DNA of 64,000 nucleotides from Nitricoxidireducens sp046726235 (GTDB lineage: Bacteria > Pseudomonadota > Gammaproteobacteria > Burkholderiales > Rhodocyclaceae): assembly GCA_046726235.1 (NCBI GenBank), contig JBKPAD010000010.1, positions 62,001 to 126,000 on the forward strand. Reading direction: 5' to 3'. This document shows positions 1 to 9,712 of the stretch, piece by piece (the stretch's first letter is position 1; the number at the start of each line of letters is the position of its first letter). The notes under the pieces were generated by a model. The model did no database searches. It was not told the origin of the DNA and saw only the letters and a list, made by a program, of their open reading frames with translations. The translations under genes were made by a program, and so were the position numbers.

Positions 1-53
1 AACGACGCGATGGCCTCCATCAATTCGAGCAACTTTTCGCGTTCCAGGTCCAT
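1..53 (-). CDS. Partial hypothetical protein (N-terminus only, runs off the window)
   Basis: An open frame enters from the left edge on the minus strand. It starts at an ATG at 53 and reads MDLEREKLLELMEAIA before the window ends. A GGAAG stretch about six bases upstream could be its ribosome-binding site. It lies 56 bases downstream of the small gene at 110-313 on the same strand, so the two may be co-transcribed. Only 17 codons are visible, so no function can be given and the start is tentative. Confidence 0.35.
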   Translation of the reverse strand, partial: MDLEREKLLELMEAIAS

Positions 54-109
54 CGACGTCTTCCGGTAATCCGACGGCCCAGTATGCGGCCTGCGCGGCC
101 GCCCAGCAA

Positions 110-313
110 CTAGGCCATGCTCGACAAGGCGTCGAGCAGTTCGCTGTCGACCGCCGCTGAGCCTGATTTCTGTGCAGGTTTGGCGATGTTGCCGAATGCG
201 TCCATTCGGCTCAGTCTTTCACGCGCCTCCTGCACGAACGGCGTCGAAGCCAGGAAGGCCATGAACGCCTCCATGTCTTCGATGACTGCGGTTCGTTTTT
301 GTTTTGCACCCAT
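110..313 (-). CDS. Small hypothetical protein, 67 aa
   Basis: Unrecognised short protein beginning MGAKQKRTAVIEDMEAF. A longer frame opens at 337, but the ATG at 313 is preceded by a good GGGAGG Shine-Dalgarno sequence at six-base spacing, which decides the start. The protein is hydrophilic and probably helical, with an acidic N-terminal third and no signal peptide or membrane segment. It may form a short operon with the partial gene at the window edge. It lies in the AT-richer accessory stretch to the left of the tRNA-Asn gene. No family could be assigned by eye. Confidence 0.55.
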   Translation of the reverse strand: MGAKQKRTAVIEDMEAFMAFLASTPFVQEARERLSRMDAFGNIAKPAQKSGSAAVDSELLDALSSMA

Positions 314-515
314 CGTGACCTCCCGAACACTAATCACGGACCGGAGGCTACTACGGCGTCATGTTTGCGGCAAGGCGTCACCAGAGGGCGGGGCGCGCAT
401 CGGCATCGGCTTCTCGCGCTTTCCCCGCACAGGAAAGACAAAATGGCCTAGCCTTGCGGCTAGATCCTACGGGGCTTCTGGCTAGTTCTTTGGAGTCGGA
501 AGGATTGGATTCTCG

Positions 516-2645
516 CTATTGAATTCCATCCATCCATTCCAGTAGCCTTTCTGGCGGCATAGGATGCGAAAACAGGTAGCCTTGGCAGACAGAGCAGCCA
601 GCTTCACGCAGCATTTGAGCTTGTCTTTCGGTCTCGACCCCTTCGGCAACGACGTCCAGCCCAAGTGCGTTCGCTAGGGCAATGACCGTCTTAACGACCG
701 CTGTATCTTTCGGGTGTCGATCCGTGTTCCAGACGAACGATCGATCGACCTTGACCAAGTCTATCGGCAAGCTGCTAAGCATGGCTAGACTAGAGTAGCC
801 GGTGCCAAAGTCATCGACCGCAATGGCCACACCCAAGTCGCGCAGTCCGTTCAAGGTGCTGATGGCAACATCGAGATTGGACATGAAGGCAGACTCGGTC
901 ACCTCGACTTGTAATGCCGTGCCAGGCAACTGATACTTGGTCAGTAGTTCGGCGACGCGCGGAGTTAGATGGCCTTTGGTCAATTGGCGCGTGGATACAT
1001 TGACGGCAACTGCAATCTGCAAGCCTTGCGCGCGCCAGTCGGCGGCCTGTCGGCACGCCGCATCGAGGACCCAGTCGCCGAGCGGCAAGATCAGTCCGGA
1101 TTCCTCGGCAAGTGGAACGAAGTCGGCGGGCATGATCATGCCACGCTGCGAATGCGGCCAGCGCAGGAGCGCCTCCACACCCACCACGCGACCATCGGTT
1201 AGACAAACCTTCGGCTGGTAGTAAAGGGCTAGCGTATTGCGCGCTATGGCTTGACGCAGTTCCGCTTCGAGCGAAAGCCGTCGGTTGATGTCGTCGAGCA
1301 TGCCCGACTGGAAGAAATGGTAGGTTCCCTTCCCGGCGGCTTTGGCTGAATACATCGCGGCGTCAGCCCGCCTCATGAGATCGATGGCATCCGAACCATC
1401 GTCGGGAAAGAACGATATACCCAGTGAAGCACTCAGTTGGATATTGTGCTCACGCAGACTCATCGGCAAAGAAATATCCTCGATCAAGTCTCCGGCGAGG
1501 GTCGCGCAGTGTTCCGGTTCCTTGAGGTCTTCCATGAGGATGACAAACTCGTCGCCGCCGAGGCGGGCGACGGTGTCCGTGCCGCGTCGGATGCGATTCC
1601 TGATACGAACTGCGATTTCGGTCAGCAGCAGATCGCCGATGTCGTGACCGAGACTGTCGTTGACCGACTTGAACCCGTCCAGGTCCATAAATATCACCGC
1701 AAGCCGGCCGGATTCGCGGCGTCCGCGCTCGATCGCATGCTCCAGGCGATCATGAAACAATGCTCGATTGGGTAGTCCGGTGAGTGCGTCGTGAAACGCC
1801 AAGTGACGAATGCGCTCATCGGCTTGACGTTGCTCGGTGACATCGTGGAACACTCCGACGTAACGCAACGGCGTGCTTTCGTTCGCAGGTATCCGGTTGA
1901 TGCGGAGCCACTCCAGATACACGGCGCCGTTCTTGCGACGATTCCAGATTTCACCTTCCCATTGCCCCGCCGCGGATAACTTGGCCCATAGATCCTGATA
2001 GAACGACGCGTCGTGATGATCCGATTTGAGCAGGTTGCTCCGGCGGCCTACTGCATCGGTAGCTTCATAGCCCGTGATCTGGGAAAACGCCGGGTTGACC
2101 GAGAGGATCGTGCCATTGGCGTCCGTCACAACGACCCCCTCGCTTGTACTCAGCATGACGTTCGCTGCAAGGCGCAGTTGGGCCTCAGCCTGCTTGCGTT
2201 CAGTGATGTCCCGCCAGACGCAATAAATGATCTGACGGGAGGACAACTGAACCGAGGAAAGGGTGACCTCGGCGACGAAGTCGCTACCATCCGCCTTGGT
2301 GTGGATCCACTCGAAGCGGTGCAATCCGTTTTGTTGCGCGATTGACATCATGCGCTCAGCTTTGGCGAATGAGTCTTCTCCGTCGGATTGTCGTGGTGGA
2401 GAAAGTCGAGACGGATGCACATTCATCAACGCCTCTCGGCTCGAAAAGCCTAGTGTCGTTACTGCAGCAGTGTTGCATTCGACAAAACGGTTACCCTCGA
2501 TGATCCAGCTCGGGTCAGGCGAGGCTTCAAACAACTGCCGGAACCAACTGTTTTCTACGCCGACTGCTAACGCAGCATCGACAGTCCCTCGGGGCTCGTG
2601 GGCTGGGGCTTCGACCGGAGTGTGGTCACGGCTATGGGATTCCAT
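516..2645 (-). CDS. PAS-PAS-GGDEF-EAL cyclic-di-GMP signalling protein
   Basis: A 709-residue cytoplasmic protein that should make and/or degrade cyclic di-GMP in response to a signal sensed by its PAS domains. Order: PAS at about 32-150, PAS at about 155-275 (each ending in a DITERKQAE/DVTEQRQAD-like PAC tail), GGDEF at about 280-440 and EAL at about 455-705. The diguanylate cyclase signature RLGGDEFVIL is intact. The phosphodiesterase signatures GVEALLRW, VEVTESAF, VDDFGTGYSSL and AEGVETERQ are also intact, so both activities are plausible. There are no membrane segments or signal peptide. It stands alone, with lower G+C than the genes to the right of the tRNA, which suggests an acquired gene. 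The ribosome-binding site before the ATG at 2645 is weak (GGACC). The ligand of the PAS domains is unknown. Confidence 0.93.
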   Translation of the reverse strand: MESHSRDHTPVEAPAHEPRGTVDAALAVGVENSWFRQLFEASPDPSWIIEGNRFVECNTAAVTTLGFSSREALMNVHPSRLSPPRQSDGEDSFAKAERMMSIAQQNGLHRFEWIHTKADGSDFVAEVTLSSVQLSSRQIIYCVWRDITERKQAEAQLRLAANVMLSTSEGVVVTDANGTILSVNPAFSQITGYEATDAVGRRSNLLKSDHHDASFYQDLWAKLSAAGQWEGEIWNRRKNGAVYLEWLRINRIPANESTPLRYVGVFHDVTEQRQADERIRHLAFHDALTGLPNRALFHDRLEHAIERGRRESGRLAVIFMDLDGFKSVNDSLGHDIGDLLLTEIAVRIRNRIRRGTDTVARLGGDEFVILMEDLKEPEHCATLAGDLIEDISLPMSLREHNIQLSASLGISFFPDDGSDAIDLMRRADAAMYSAKAAGKGTYHFFQSGMLDDINRRLSLEAELRQAIARNTLALYYQPKVCLTDGRVVGVEALLRWPHSQRGMIMPADFVPLAEESGLILPLGDWVLDAACRQAADWRAQGLQIAVAVNVSTRQLTKGHLTPRVAELLTKYQLPGTALQVEVTESAFMSNLDVAISTLNGLRDLGVAIAVDDFGTGYSSLAMLSSLPIDLVKVDRSFVWNTDRHPKDTAVVKTVIALANALGLDVVAEGVETERQAQMLREAGCSVCQGYLFSHPMPPERLLEWMDGIQ

Positions 2646-2751
2646 AGGTCCGACATTACCGGCATGTCAGCAATTAGGCAAATGAGCGCATAAGGGCAAT
2701 AGATGTGTTAATCGGCTTCGCGGATTTGCGGTCCGAACGGCGTTTTCGGCG

Positions 2752-2970
2752 TCAGCCGCCGAGGGGGCTAACGTAGCCCGGGAACCCGAACTGCGATGAC
2801 AGTTCGTGGCGATGTCCGATTGCGTAACGCACGAGTTCGAAGTCGTTGCGCAAGTTCATCTTCCTGAGAAGGCGCACTTTGTGTGTGCTCACGGTCTTCT
2901 TGCTCAGCGAAAGTTCCGCGGCGATCTGCGTCCCGGTCTTGCCCTGGACGAACATTTCGCGGTGGACGCA
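2752..2970 (-). pseudogene. LuxR/NarL-type helix-turn-helix fragment (response-regulator remnant)
   Basis: The frame encodes an almost complete LuxR-type DNA-binding domain (FVQGKTGTQIAAELSLSKKT, then VSTHKVRLLRKMNLRND and FELVRYAIGH), like the C-terminal half of RcsB/NarL-family response regulators. The usual start of this domain (LTPREREVL-like) has decayed to VHREM, and a TGA at 2971-2973 closes the frame upstream. No receiver domain can be found in any frame on that side. The internal ATG at 2955 has no ribosome-binding site. It is best read as the broken 3' end of a response-regulator gene; a 67-residue free-standing HTH protein is the alternative. Confidence 0.6.
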
Positions 2971-3340
2971 TCACGCGGCAGGGCGGTTTCCGGTGGTGTG
3001 CCGACCAGAAGTTGGTAATCGTCGCCACTCGGCACATTACTGAGTTCTACCGAACTGCCTGACGGCGTCCGCATGAAGATGCTTTCGCTCGCGGTCACAT
3101 CGGCATTCATGCCGAGAATTGCCGCGATGCCAGCAATCAGGTGCCTCATGGGCTTTGGCGTTTCGCCGTTCGATCGTTAAGTGTCGGGTCGCGTCGCCTG
3201 CAATGGAAGAACGGCTCCTCGACATGTGTCCGTCCGTTAGATGACGGGGATGCAAGCCTCGGCTGATTATCCGGTGGCCGATGGCGACGATCTACATGCG
3301 AAGGTAGGGATCGCGAATACCGTACTTCCGCACGGTGCCA
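2971..3340. other. Gene-poor stretch between HTH remnant and tRNA-Asn terminator
   Basis: No convincing gene. A minus-strand frame at 2904-3149 could encode 81 residues starting with a weak signal-like segment (MRHLIAGIAAILGM). It has no ribosome-binding site and its 3' part runs into the HTH remnant in another frame, so it looks like junction sequence rather than a gene. The stretch is compatible with decayed accessory DNA next to a tRNA gene. Confidence 0.4.
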
Positions 3341-3382
3341 AAAAACGGAAAGGCCCTGCAACCGAATCAGTTGCAGGGCCTT
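3341..3382 (-). terminator. Rho-independent terminator downstream of tRNA-Asn
   Basis: A 13-bp perfect stem (3350-3362 with 3370-3382) and a 7-base loop. On the minus strand it is followed by TCCGTTTTTT (3341-3349), directly after the tRNA 3' end. The plus strand also has a T run after the stem (3384-3388), so it may act in both directions. Confidence 0.85.
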
Positions 3383-3389
3383 GTTTTTC

Positions 3390-3465
3390 TGGCTCCCCGA
3401 CCTGGGCTCGAACCAGGGACCTACGGATTAACAGTCCGGCGCTCTACCGACTGAGCTATCGGGGA
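3390..3465 (-). tRNA. tRNA-Asn (anticodon GTT)
   Basis: A complete cloverleaf on the minus strand. The 7-bp acceptor stem is TCCCCGA/TCGGGGA. The D arm contains AGCTCAGTCGGTAGAGC, the anticodon loop is CTGTTAA with GTT at positions 34-36, and the T arm contains GGTTCGAGCC. Discriminator G and CCA are encoded. A strong terminator follows. The 3' end of the gene faces the AT-richer stretch 1-3389, as is typical of tRNA genes used as integration sites, although no duplicated 3' end is visible inside the window. Confidence 0.97.
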
Positions 3466-3514
3466 ATTGAAGCGGCGCGAATTATAACCACGCCGCTGCA
3501 GTGCGGCAAGCGTT

Positions 3515-4717
3515 TTACTTGATTACGGCGGCGATTGCCTTGGCGACGTAGTCGATGTTCTTGGTGTTCAGCGCGGCGACGCAGATGCGGCCGGTGCCGA
3601 CGGCGTAGATGCCGTACTCGGCGCGCATCTTCTCCACCTGGGCGGCGGTGAGGCCGGTGTAGGAGAACATGCCGCGCTGGACGTTGATGAAGTCGAAGTT
3701 CGGCGCGCCGGCGGCCTTGAGCTTCTCGACGAGGCTGGTGCGCATGGCGCGGATGCGGTCGCGCATGCCGGCGAGTTCGTCTTCCCACTGCTGGCGCAGT
3801 TCGGGGCTGGAGAGGACGGCCGCGACGACGGCGCCGCCGTGGGTCGGCGGGTTCGAGTAGTTGGTGCGGATCACGCGCTTGACTTGCGAGAGCACGCGCG
3901 CCGATTCGTCCTTGTCGGCGGTGACGATGGTCAGGGCGCCGACGCGCTCGCCGTAGAGCGAGAACGACTTCGAGAACGAGCTGGAGACGAAGAACTGCAG
4001 GTCCGAGGCGGCGAACAGGTCTAGCGCGACGGCGTCCTGCTTGATGCCGTCGGCGAAGCCCTGGTAGGCCATGTCGATGAAGGCGACGAGGTTCTTCTCC
4101 TTGACCGCGGCGACGACTTCCTTCCACTGGTCAACGCTGATGTCGGCGCCGGTCGGGTTGTGGCAGCAGGCGTGCAGCACGACGATCGACTTGGCGGGCA
4201 TGGCGGCCAGCGCGGCCTTCATGCCGGCGAAGTCCACGCCGCGCGTGGCGGCGTCGTAGTAGGCGTAGTCCTTGACGTCGAAGCCGGCGGACTCAAACAG
4301 GGCGCGGTGGTTCTCCCAGCTCGGGTTGCTGATGTAAACGGTGGCGTCGGGCAACAGGCGCTTCAGGTAGTCGGCGCCGACCTTGAGGGCGCCGGTGCCG
4401 CCGAGGCACTGGGCGGTGATGGCGCGGCCGGCGGCCAGCAGCTCGGAATCCTTGCCGAACAGCAGGTTCTGCACGGCGCCGTTGTAGGCGGGCGTGCCTT
4501 CGATCGGCTGGTAGCCGCGCGGCGGCTGGGTCTCGAGGCGGGCCTTCTCGGCAGCCTTGACGGCGGCCAGCAGCGGGATCTTGCCGTCGTCGCCGAAGTA
4601 GACGCCGACGCCGAGGTTCACCTTGGCGGGGTTCTTTTCGGCGTTGAAGGCTTCGTTGAGGCCGAGGATCGGGTCGCGCGGCGCCATTTCGACGGCGGCG
4701 AAGAGGGATGCGGTCAT
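3515..4717 (-). CDS. tyrB: Aromatic-amino-acid/aspartate aminotransferase (class I, PLP)
   Basis: A 400-residue class I aminotransferase transferring amino groups between aspartate, tyrosine or phenylalanine and 2-oxoglutarate, in the cytoplasm. The N-terminal DPILGLNEAF, LGGTGALKVGADYLKR, CCHNPTGAD and the PLP-lysine motif SSSFSKSFSLYGERVG (about residue 250) are present. The sequence resembles TyrB more than AspC around GALKVGADYLKR and in the C-terminal GMFSYTGL. The frame is open to 4801, but the ATG at 4717, preceded by GGAG at eight bases, gives the family length. It is divergent from uvrB and convergent with nothing; the tRNA-Asn gene lies downstream on the same strand. Exact substrate preference cannot be read from sequence. 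Confidence 0.92.
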   Translation of the reverse strand: MTASLFAAVEMAPRDPILGLNEAFNAEKNPAKVNLGVGVYFGDDGKIPLLAAVKAAEKARLETQPPRGYQPIEGTPAYNGAVQNLLFGKDSELLAAGRAITAQCLGGTGALKVGADYLKRLLPDATVYISNPSWENHRALFESAGFDVKDYAYYDAATRGVDFAGMKAALAAMPAKSIVVLHACCHNPTGADISVDQWKEVVAAVKEKNLVAFIDMAYQGFADGIKQDAVALDLFAASDLQFFVSSSFSKSFSLYGERVGALTIVTADKDESARVLSQVKRVIRTNYSNPPTHGGAVVAAVLSSPELRQQWEDELAGMRDRIRAMRTSLVEKLKAAGAPNFDFINVQRGMFSYTGLTAAQVEKMRAEYGIYAVGTGRICVAALNTKNIDYVAKAIAAVIK

Positions 4718-4794
4718 TGTGGCAACTCCAGCAGGTTCTTGTGTGCGGGCGGGGTTCGCCTTGCGGCGAAAAGCGCGCAATAATAACCGAACCG

Positions 4795-4821
4795 CCGGCA
4801 CGTCCTAAGTGCCGGTTTTTT
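4795..4821 (+). terminator. Terminator-like hairpin in the uvrB leader
   Basis: A 7-bp stem CCGGCAC/GTGCCGG with loop GTCCTAA, followed by six T residues on the plus strand, 24 bases before the uvrB start codon. No plus-strand gene lies upstream, so it is either an attenuator of uvrB transcription or a relic. The tyrB promoter must lie in the same 128-base divergent spacer. Confidence 0.55.
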
Positions 4822-4845
4822 ATCGGTCAATCGACCTTACTTCTG

Positions 4846-6922
<2,077 letters not shown>

Positions 6923-6933
<11 letters not shown>

Positions 6934-7714
6934 GCGTCACGCCCGCGCCGATCGCGGCCTGCACGCCGTCCCAGAACCTCAGGCGCGCCTCCACCGCGGC
7001 GCGCGCGGCGGCCTCGGCCTCGCGCTGTTTCCCGGCGTCGCCGCCGATCAGCTCATTGACCATCTTCAGCGACAGCGGGGCGTGGAAATCCTCGTCGAGA
7101 TGGATGTGGCGCTCGAGGTAATAGTGGAAGACCGGCGCCTGCGCCTTGTCGATGTTCATCTTCGCCAGCAGGGCGCGGAACATCGCCGGGATGATGTGCT
7201 CGCGGCCGAAGGCGAAGGCGGCGGCGACGACGTGCGGCTTGCCGGTGGCGATGAATTCGAACGTCGAGTCGACGAAACTGCGTGCGGCGGCCGGCGCGGT
7301 GCCGAGCGCCAGCGCGGCTTCGACGCCCTTGGCGGCGGCGGTGTCGGAGAAGCGGATGGCGCCGGCGGGATCGGCGCCGACTTCGCGCATGGCATCGCAG
7401 TAGAGCTCGAAATGGCTGGCGTAGGTCGGGTTGCCGTCGGCGTCGGGCAGGCCCTCGTCGGATTCCTCGCCGAGCACGATCTGGTTGATGAAAAAGCGCA
7501 CCGAGGGGCTGCCCAGCGGCGTCCACGGCACGGCGGCCGGCGCGATGCGCAACTGCAGGTACTTCAGCAGGGACATGAAATCCCACACCGAGTAGACGTG
7601 GTGCGCCATGAAGACGTGCAGATCGGCCAGCGTCTGCACGCGGGCGTAGAGGGGATGGCTGTTGAGACGGTCATTGAGACCGGCGATGACGGCGGCGTCG
7701 AGCGTGTTTTTCAT
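6923..7714 (-). CDS. DUF3050 family protein (heme-oxygenase-like fold)
   Basis: 263 residues starting MKNTLDAAVIAGLNDRLNSH. The conserved HVFMAHHVYSVWDFMSLLKY, the segment with FGREHIIPAMF and the H/D/E-rich stretch YYLERHIHLDEDFHAPLS are characteristic of DUF3050 proteins, a helical family with a heme-oxygenase/TenA-like fold. The paired histidines and acidic residues could bind a metal (inference). The start at 7714 gives the family length; longer frame sequence upstream is not conserved-looking. It is transcribed alone and convergent with uvrB. Function unknown. Confidence 0.85.
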
Positions 7715-7934
7715 GGTTTCCTGCGGATGAGAAGGTGTGAGAGAGCTTGCGGCGACAGGGATGCTGGCGCGACGAGGGGCGCAATGATGCCAAAAACACT
7801 TCTCGTTGTGCGGTTTATCCGACAGTCGGCCGCCTTCTTTGAATCTAATCGCCGATCCGGATGCGTTCGCCCTGCCGGGAGCGGGGTCAGGCGTGGTATT
7901 GTCGCGGGATTGCAGACTTGTACTTAAGTACGGA

Positions 7935-9185
7935 ATGAAACGCTTGGATGATTTCCGGCTCCTTTTCGGCAAACAGGAGCTGGTGCCGCTGATGATCGGC
8001 GGCATGGGGGTGGACATCTCGACGGCCGAACTGGCGCTCGAGGCAGCCCGCCTGGGCGGCGTCGGCCATATCTCCGACGCGATGATCAAGACGGTGGCGG
8101 ATCGCCGTTTCGACACCAAGTACGTCAAGGACAAGCTCAAGCAGTACAAGTACAACGTCGACAACGCCGACAAGTCGGCCGTGCAGTTCGACCTCGGCCA
8201 ACTGGCCGAAGCGACCATGATGCACGTCGGCAAGACCATGGAAGCCAAGCGCGGCGACGGCCTGATCTTCATCAACACGATGGAGAAGCTGACCATGAAC
8301 GCGCCGAAGGAAACGCTGCGCGTGCGCCTGACGGCCGCGCTCGACGCCGGCATCGACGGCATCACGCTCGCCGCCGGCCTGCATCTCGGCTCCTTCGCGC
8401 TGATCGAGGATCACCCGCGCTTCCGCGACGCCAAGCTCGGCATCATCGTTTCCTCGCTGCGCGCGCTGCAACTGTTCCTGCGCAAGTCGGCGCGCACGAA
8501 TCGCCTGCCGGACTTCGTCGTCATCGAGGGCCCGCTTGCCGGCGGCCACCTGGGCTTCGGCATGGACTGGGCCGAATACGACCTGGCGACGATCTTCGCC
8601 GACATCCGTGCCTGGCTCGAAGCCGAACACATCGACATCCCGCTGATTCCCGCGGGCGGCATCTTCACCGGCAGCGATGCGACGCGATTCATGGAGATGG
8701 GCGCCGCCGCCGTGCAAGTGGCGACGCGCTTCACCGTCGCGCGCGAGTGCGGCCTGCCCGAGAAGGTGCAGCAGGAATACTTCAAGGCGAGCGAGAACGA
8801 CATCGAGGTCAACACCATCTCGCCGACCGGCTATCCGATGCGCATGCTGAAGAACAGCCCGGCGATCGGCTCCGGCATCCGCCCGAACTGCGAGGCCTAC
8901 GGCTACCTGCTGGATGCCAACGGGCACTGCGCCTACGTCGATTCGTACTACCGCGAAGTCGCGCTGCATCCCGGCGCGCGCAAGGTCTTCGTGCGCGACA
9001 AGACCTGCTTGTGCACGCACATGCGCAACTTCGACTGCTGGACCTGCGGCGCCTACACCTACAAGCTCAAGGACACGACCGTGCGTCGCGCCGACGGCAG
9101 CTACCAGATCCTGTCGGCCGAACACATCTTCCGCGACTACCAGTTCAGCACCGACAACAAGCTCGCCTTGCCGGCGGCGGACTGA
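7935..9185 (+). CDS. Nitronate monooxygenase / 2-nitropropane dioxygenase-like flavoprotein
   Basis: A 416-residue TIM-barrel flavoprotein. The early MIGGMGVDISTAELALEAARLGGVGHIS is the typical FMN-binding start of this family, and VIEGPLAGGHLG and LIPAGGIFTGSDATRFMEMG match the phosphate-binding and catalytic regions. The C-terminal third is longer than in minimal nitronate monooxygenases and carries TCLCTHMRNFDCWTCGAY, a CxC-x7-C-x2-C cluster that could hold a metal. The ATG at 7935 was chosen because upstream codons do not resemble the family. A bidirectional terminator follows. Closely related enzymes include FabK-like enoyl-ACP reductases, so the substrate is uncertain. Confidence 0.8.
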   Translation: MKRLDDFRLLFGKQELVPLMIGGMGVDISTAELALEAARLGGVGHISDAMIKTVADRRFDTKYVKDKLKQYKYNVDNADKSAVQFDLGQLAEATMMHVGKTMEAKRGDGLIFINTMEKLTMNAPKETLRVRLTAALDAGIDGITLAAGLHLGSFALIEDHPRFRDAKLGIIVSSLRALQLFLRKSARTNRLPDFVVIEGPLAGGHLGFGMDWAEYDLATIFADIRAWLEAEHIDIPLIPAGGIFTGSDATRFMEMGAAAVQVATRFTVARECGLPEKVQQEYFKASENDIEVNTISPTGYPMRMLKNSPAIGSGIRPNCEAYGYLLDANGHCAYVDSYYREVALHPGARKVFVRDKTCLCTHMRNFDCWTCGAYTYKLKDTTVRRADGSYQILSAEHIFRDYQFSTDNKLALPAAD

Positions 9186-9205
9186 GCGCCGCGAACGGAC
9201 GAAAA

Positions 9206-9231
9206 AAAACCGCAGCCAAGGCTGCGGTTTT
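9206..9231. terminator. Bidirectional rho-independent terminator
   Basis: A 12-bp perfect stem AAAACCGCAGCC/GGCTGCGGTTTT with a 2-base loop as drawn (closing pairs would open to a larger loop). It lies between the convergent flavoprotein gene and cold-shock gene, with A and T runs that would serve both. Confidence 0.9.
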
Positions 9232-9251
9232 CATTTGCGGCGAAAGCCTGA

Positions 9252-9455
9252 TTACATCGGCTTGATCGCGGCGGCTTGCTTGCCCTTGGGGCCCATCTTC
9301 ACTTCGAAGGTGACCTTCTGGCCTTCCTGCAGGGACTTGAAGCCCTGGGCTTGGATTTCGGAGAAGTGCGCGAAGAGATCTTCACCGCCTTCGTCCGGGG
9401 TAATGAAGCCAAAGCCCTTCGCATCGTTGAACCACTTGACGGTACCAGTTGCCAT
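9252..9455 (-). CDS. cspA: Cold-shock domain protein (CspA family)
   Basis: A 67-residue single cold-shock domain, MATGTVKWFNDAKGFGFI onward, with RNP1 (KGFGFI) and RNP2 (DLFAHF). It binds single-stranded RNA or DNA and acts as an RNA chaperone in the cytoplasm. The ATG at 9455 has AAGGAAAG upstream; the longer frame to 9506 is not conserved. The 257 bases up to the mfd stop contain its promoter and probably a long 5' leader, as in many csp genes. Whether it is cold-induced cannot be told from sequence. Confidence 0.95.
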   Translation of the reverse strand: MATGTVKWFNDAKGFGFITPDEGGEDLFAHFSEIQAQGFKSLQEGQKVTFEVKMGPKGKQAAAIKPM

Positions 9456-9712
9456 ATCTACTTTCCTTGAAAAAACAAAAAAATCGGGCTTGCGCCCATC
9501 ATGCAACCGAAATCAAGAAAGCTGGATGGCAGCGGAGAAACGGCGCCGAGTGGCGGGTGACTACAGAACAGCACACGCTACTTGAATCGAATGCACGGCC
9601 ACCTTACGGCAAGAGTCAGACGATGGCAAGCACTTTCTGCGCATTGCGTGCAGATTTTTTTTGCGCCGATGCAACGGCGCGAAAAGCCTGTTGTTGCTGG
9701 GGAAAATGACGC

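Noticed and set aside
4718..4845. LexA-binding site for uvrB
   Set aside because: No CTGT-N8-ACAG-like palindrome was found by eye in the spacer.
9655..9700. Hairpin GCGCCG/CGGCGC between mfd and the cold-shock gene
   Set aside because: The run next to it is on the wrong side for termination of mfd; a 6-bp stem in G+C-rich DNA is not significant.
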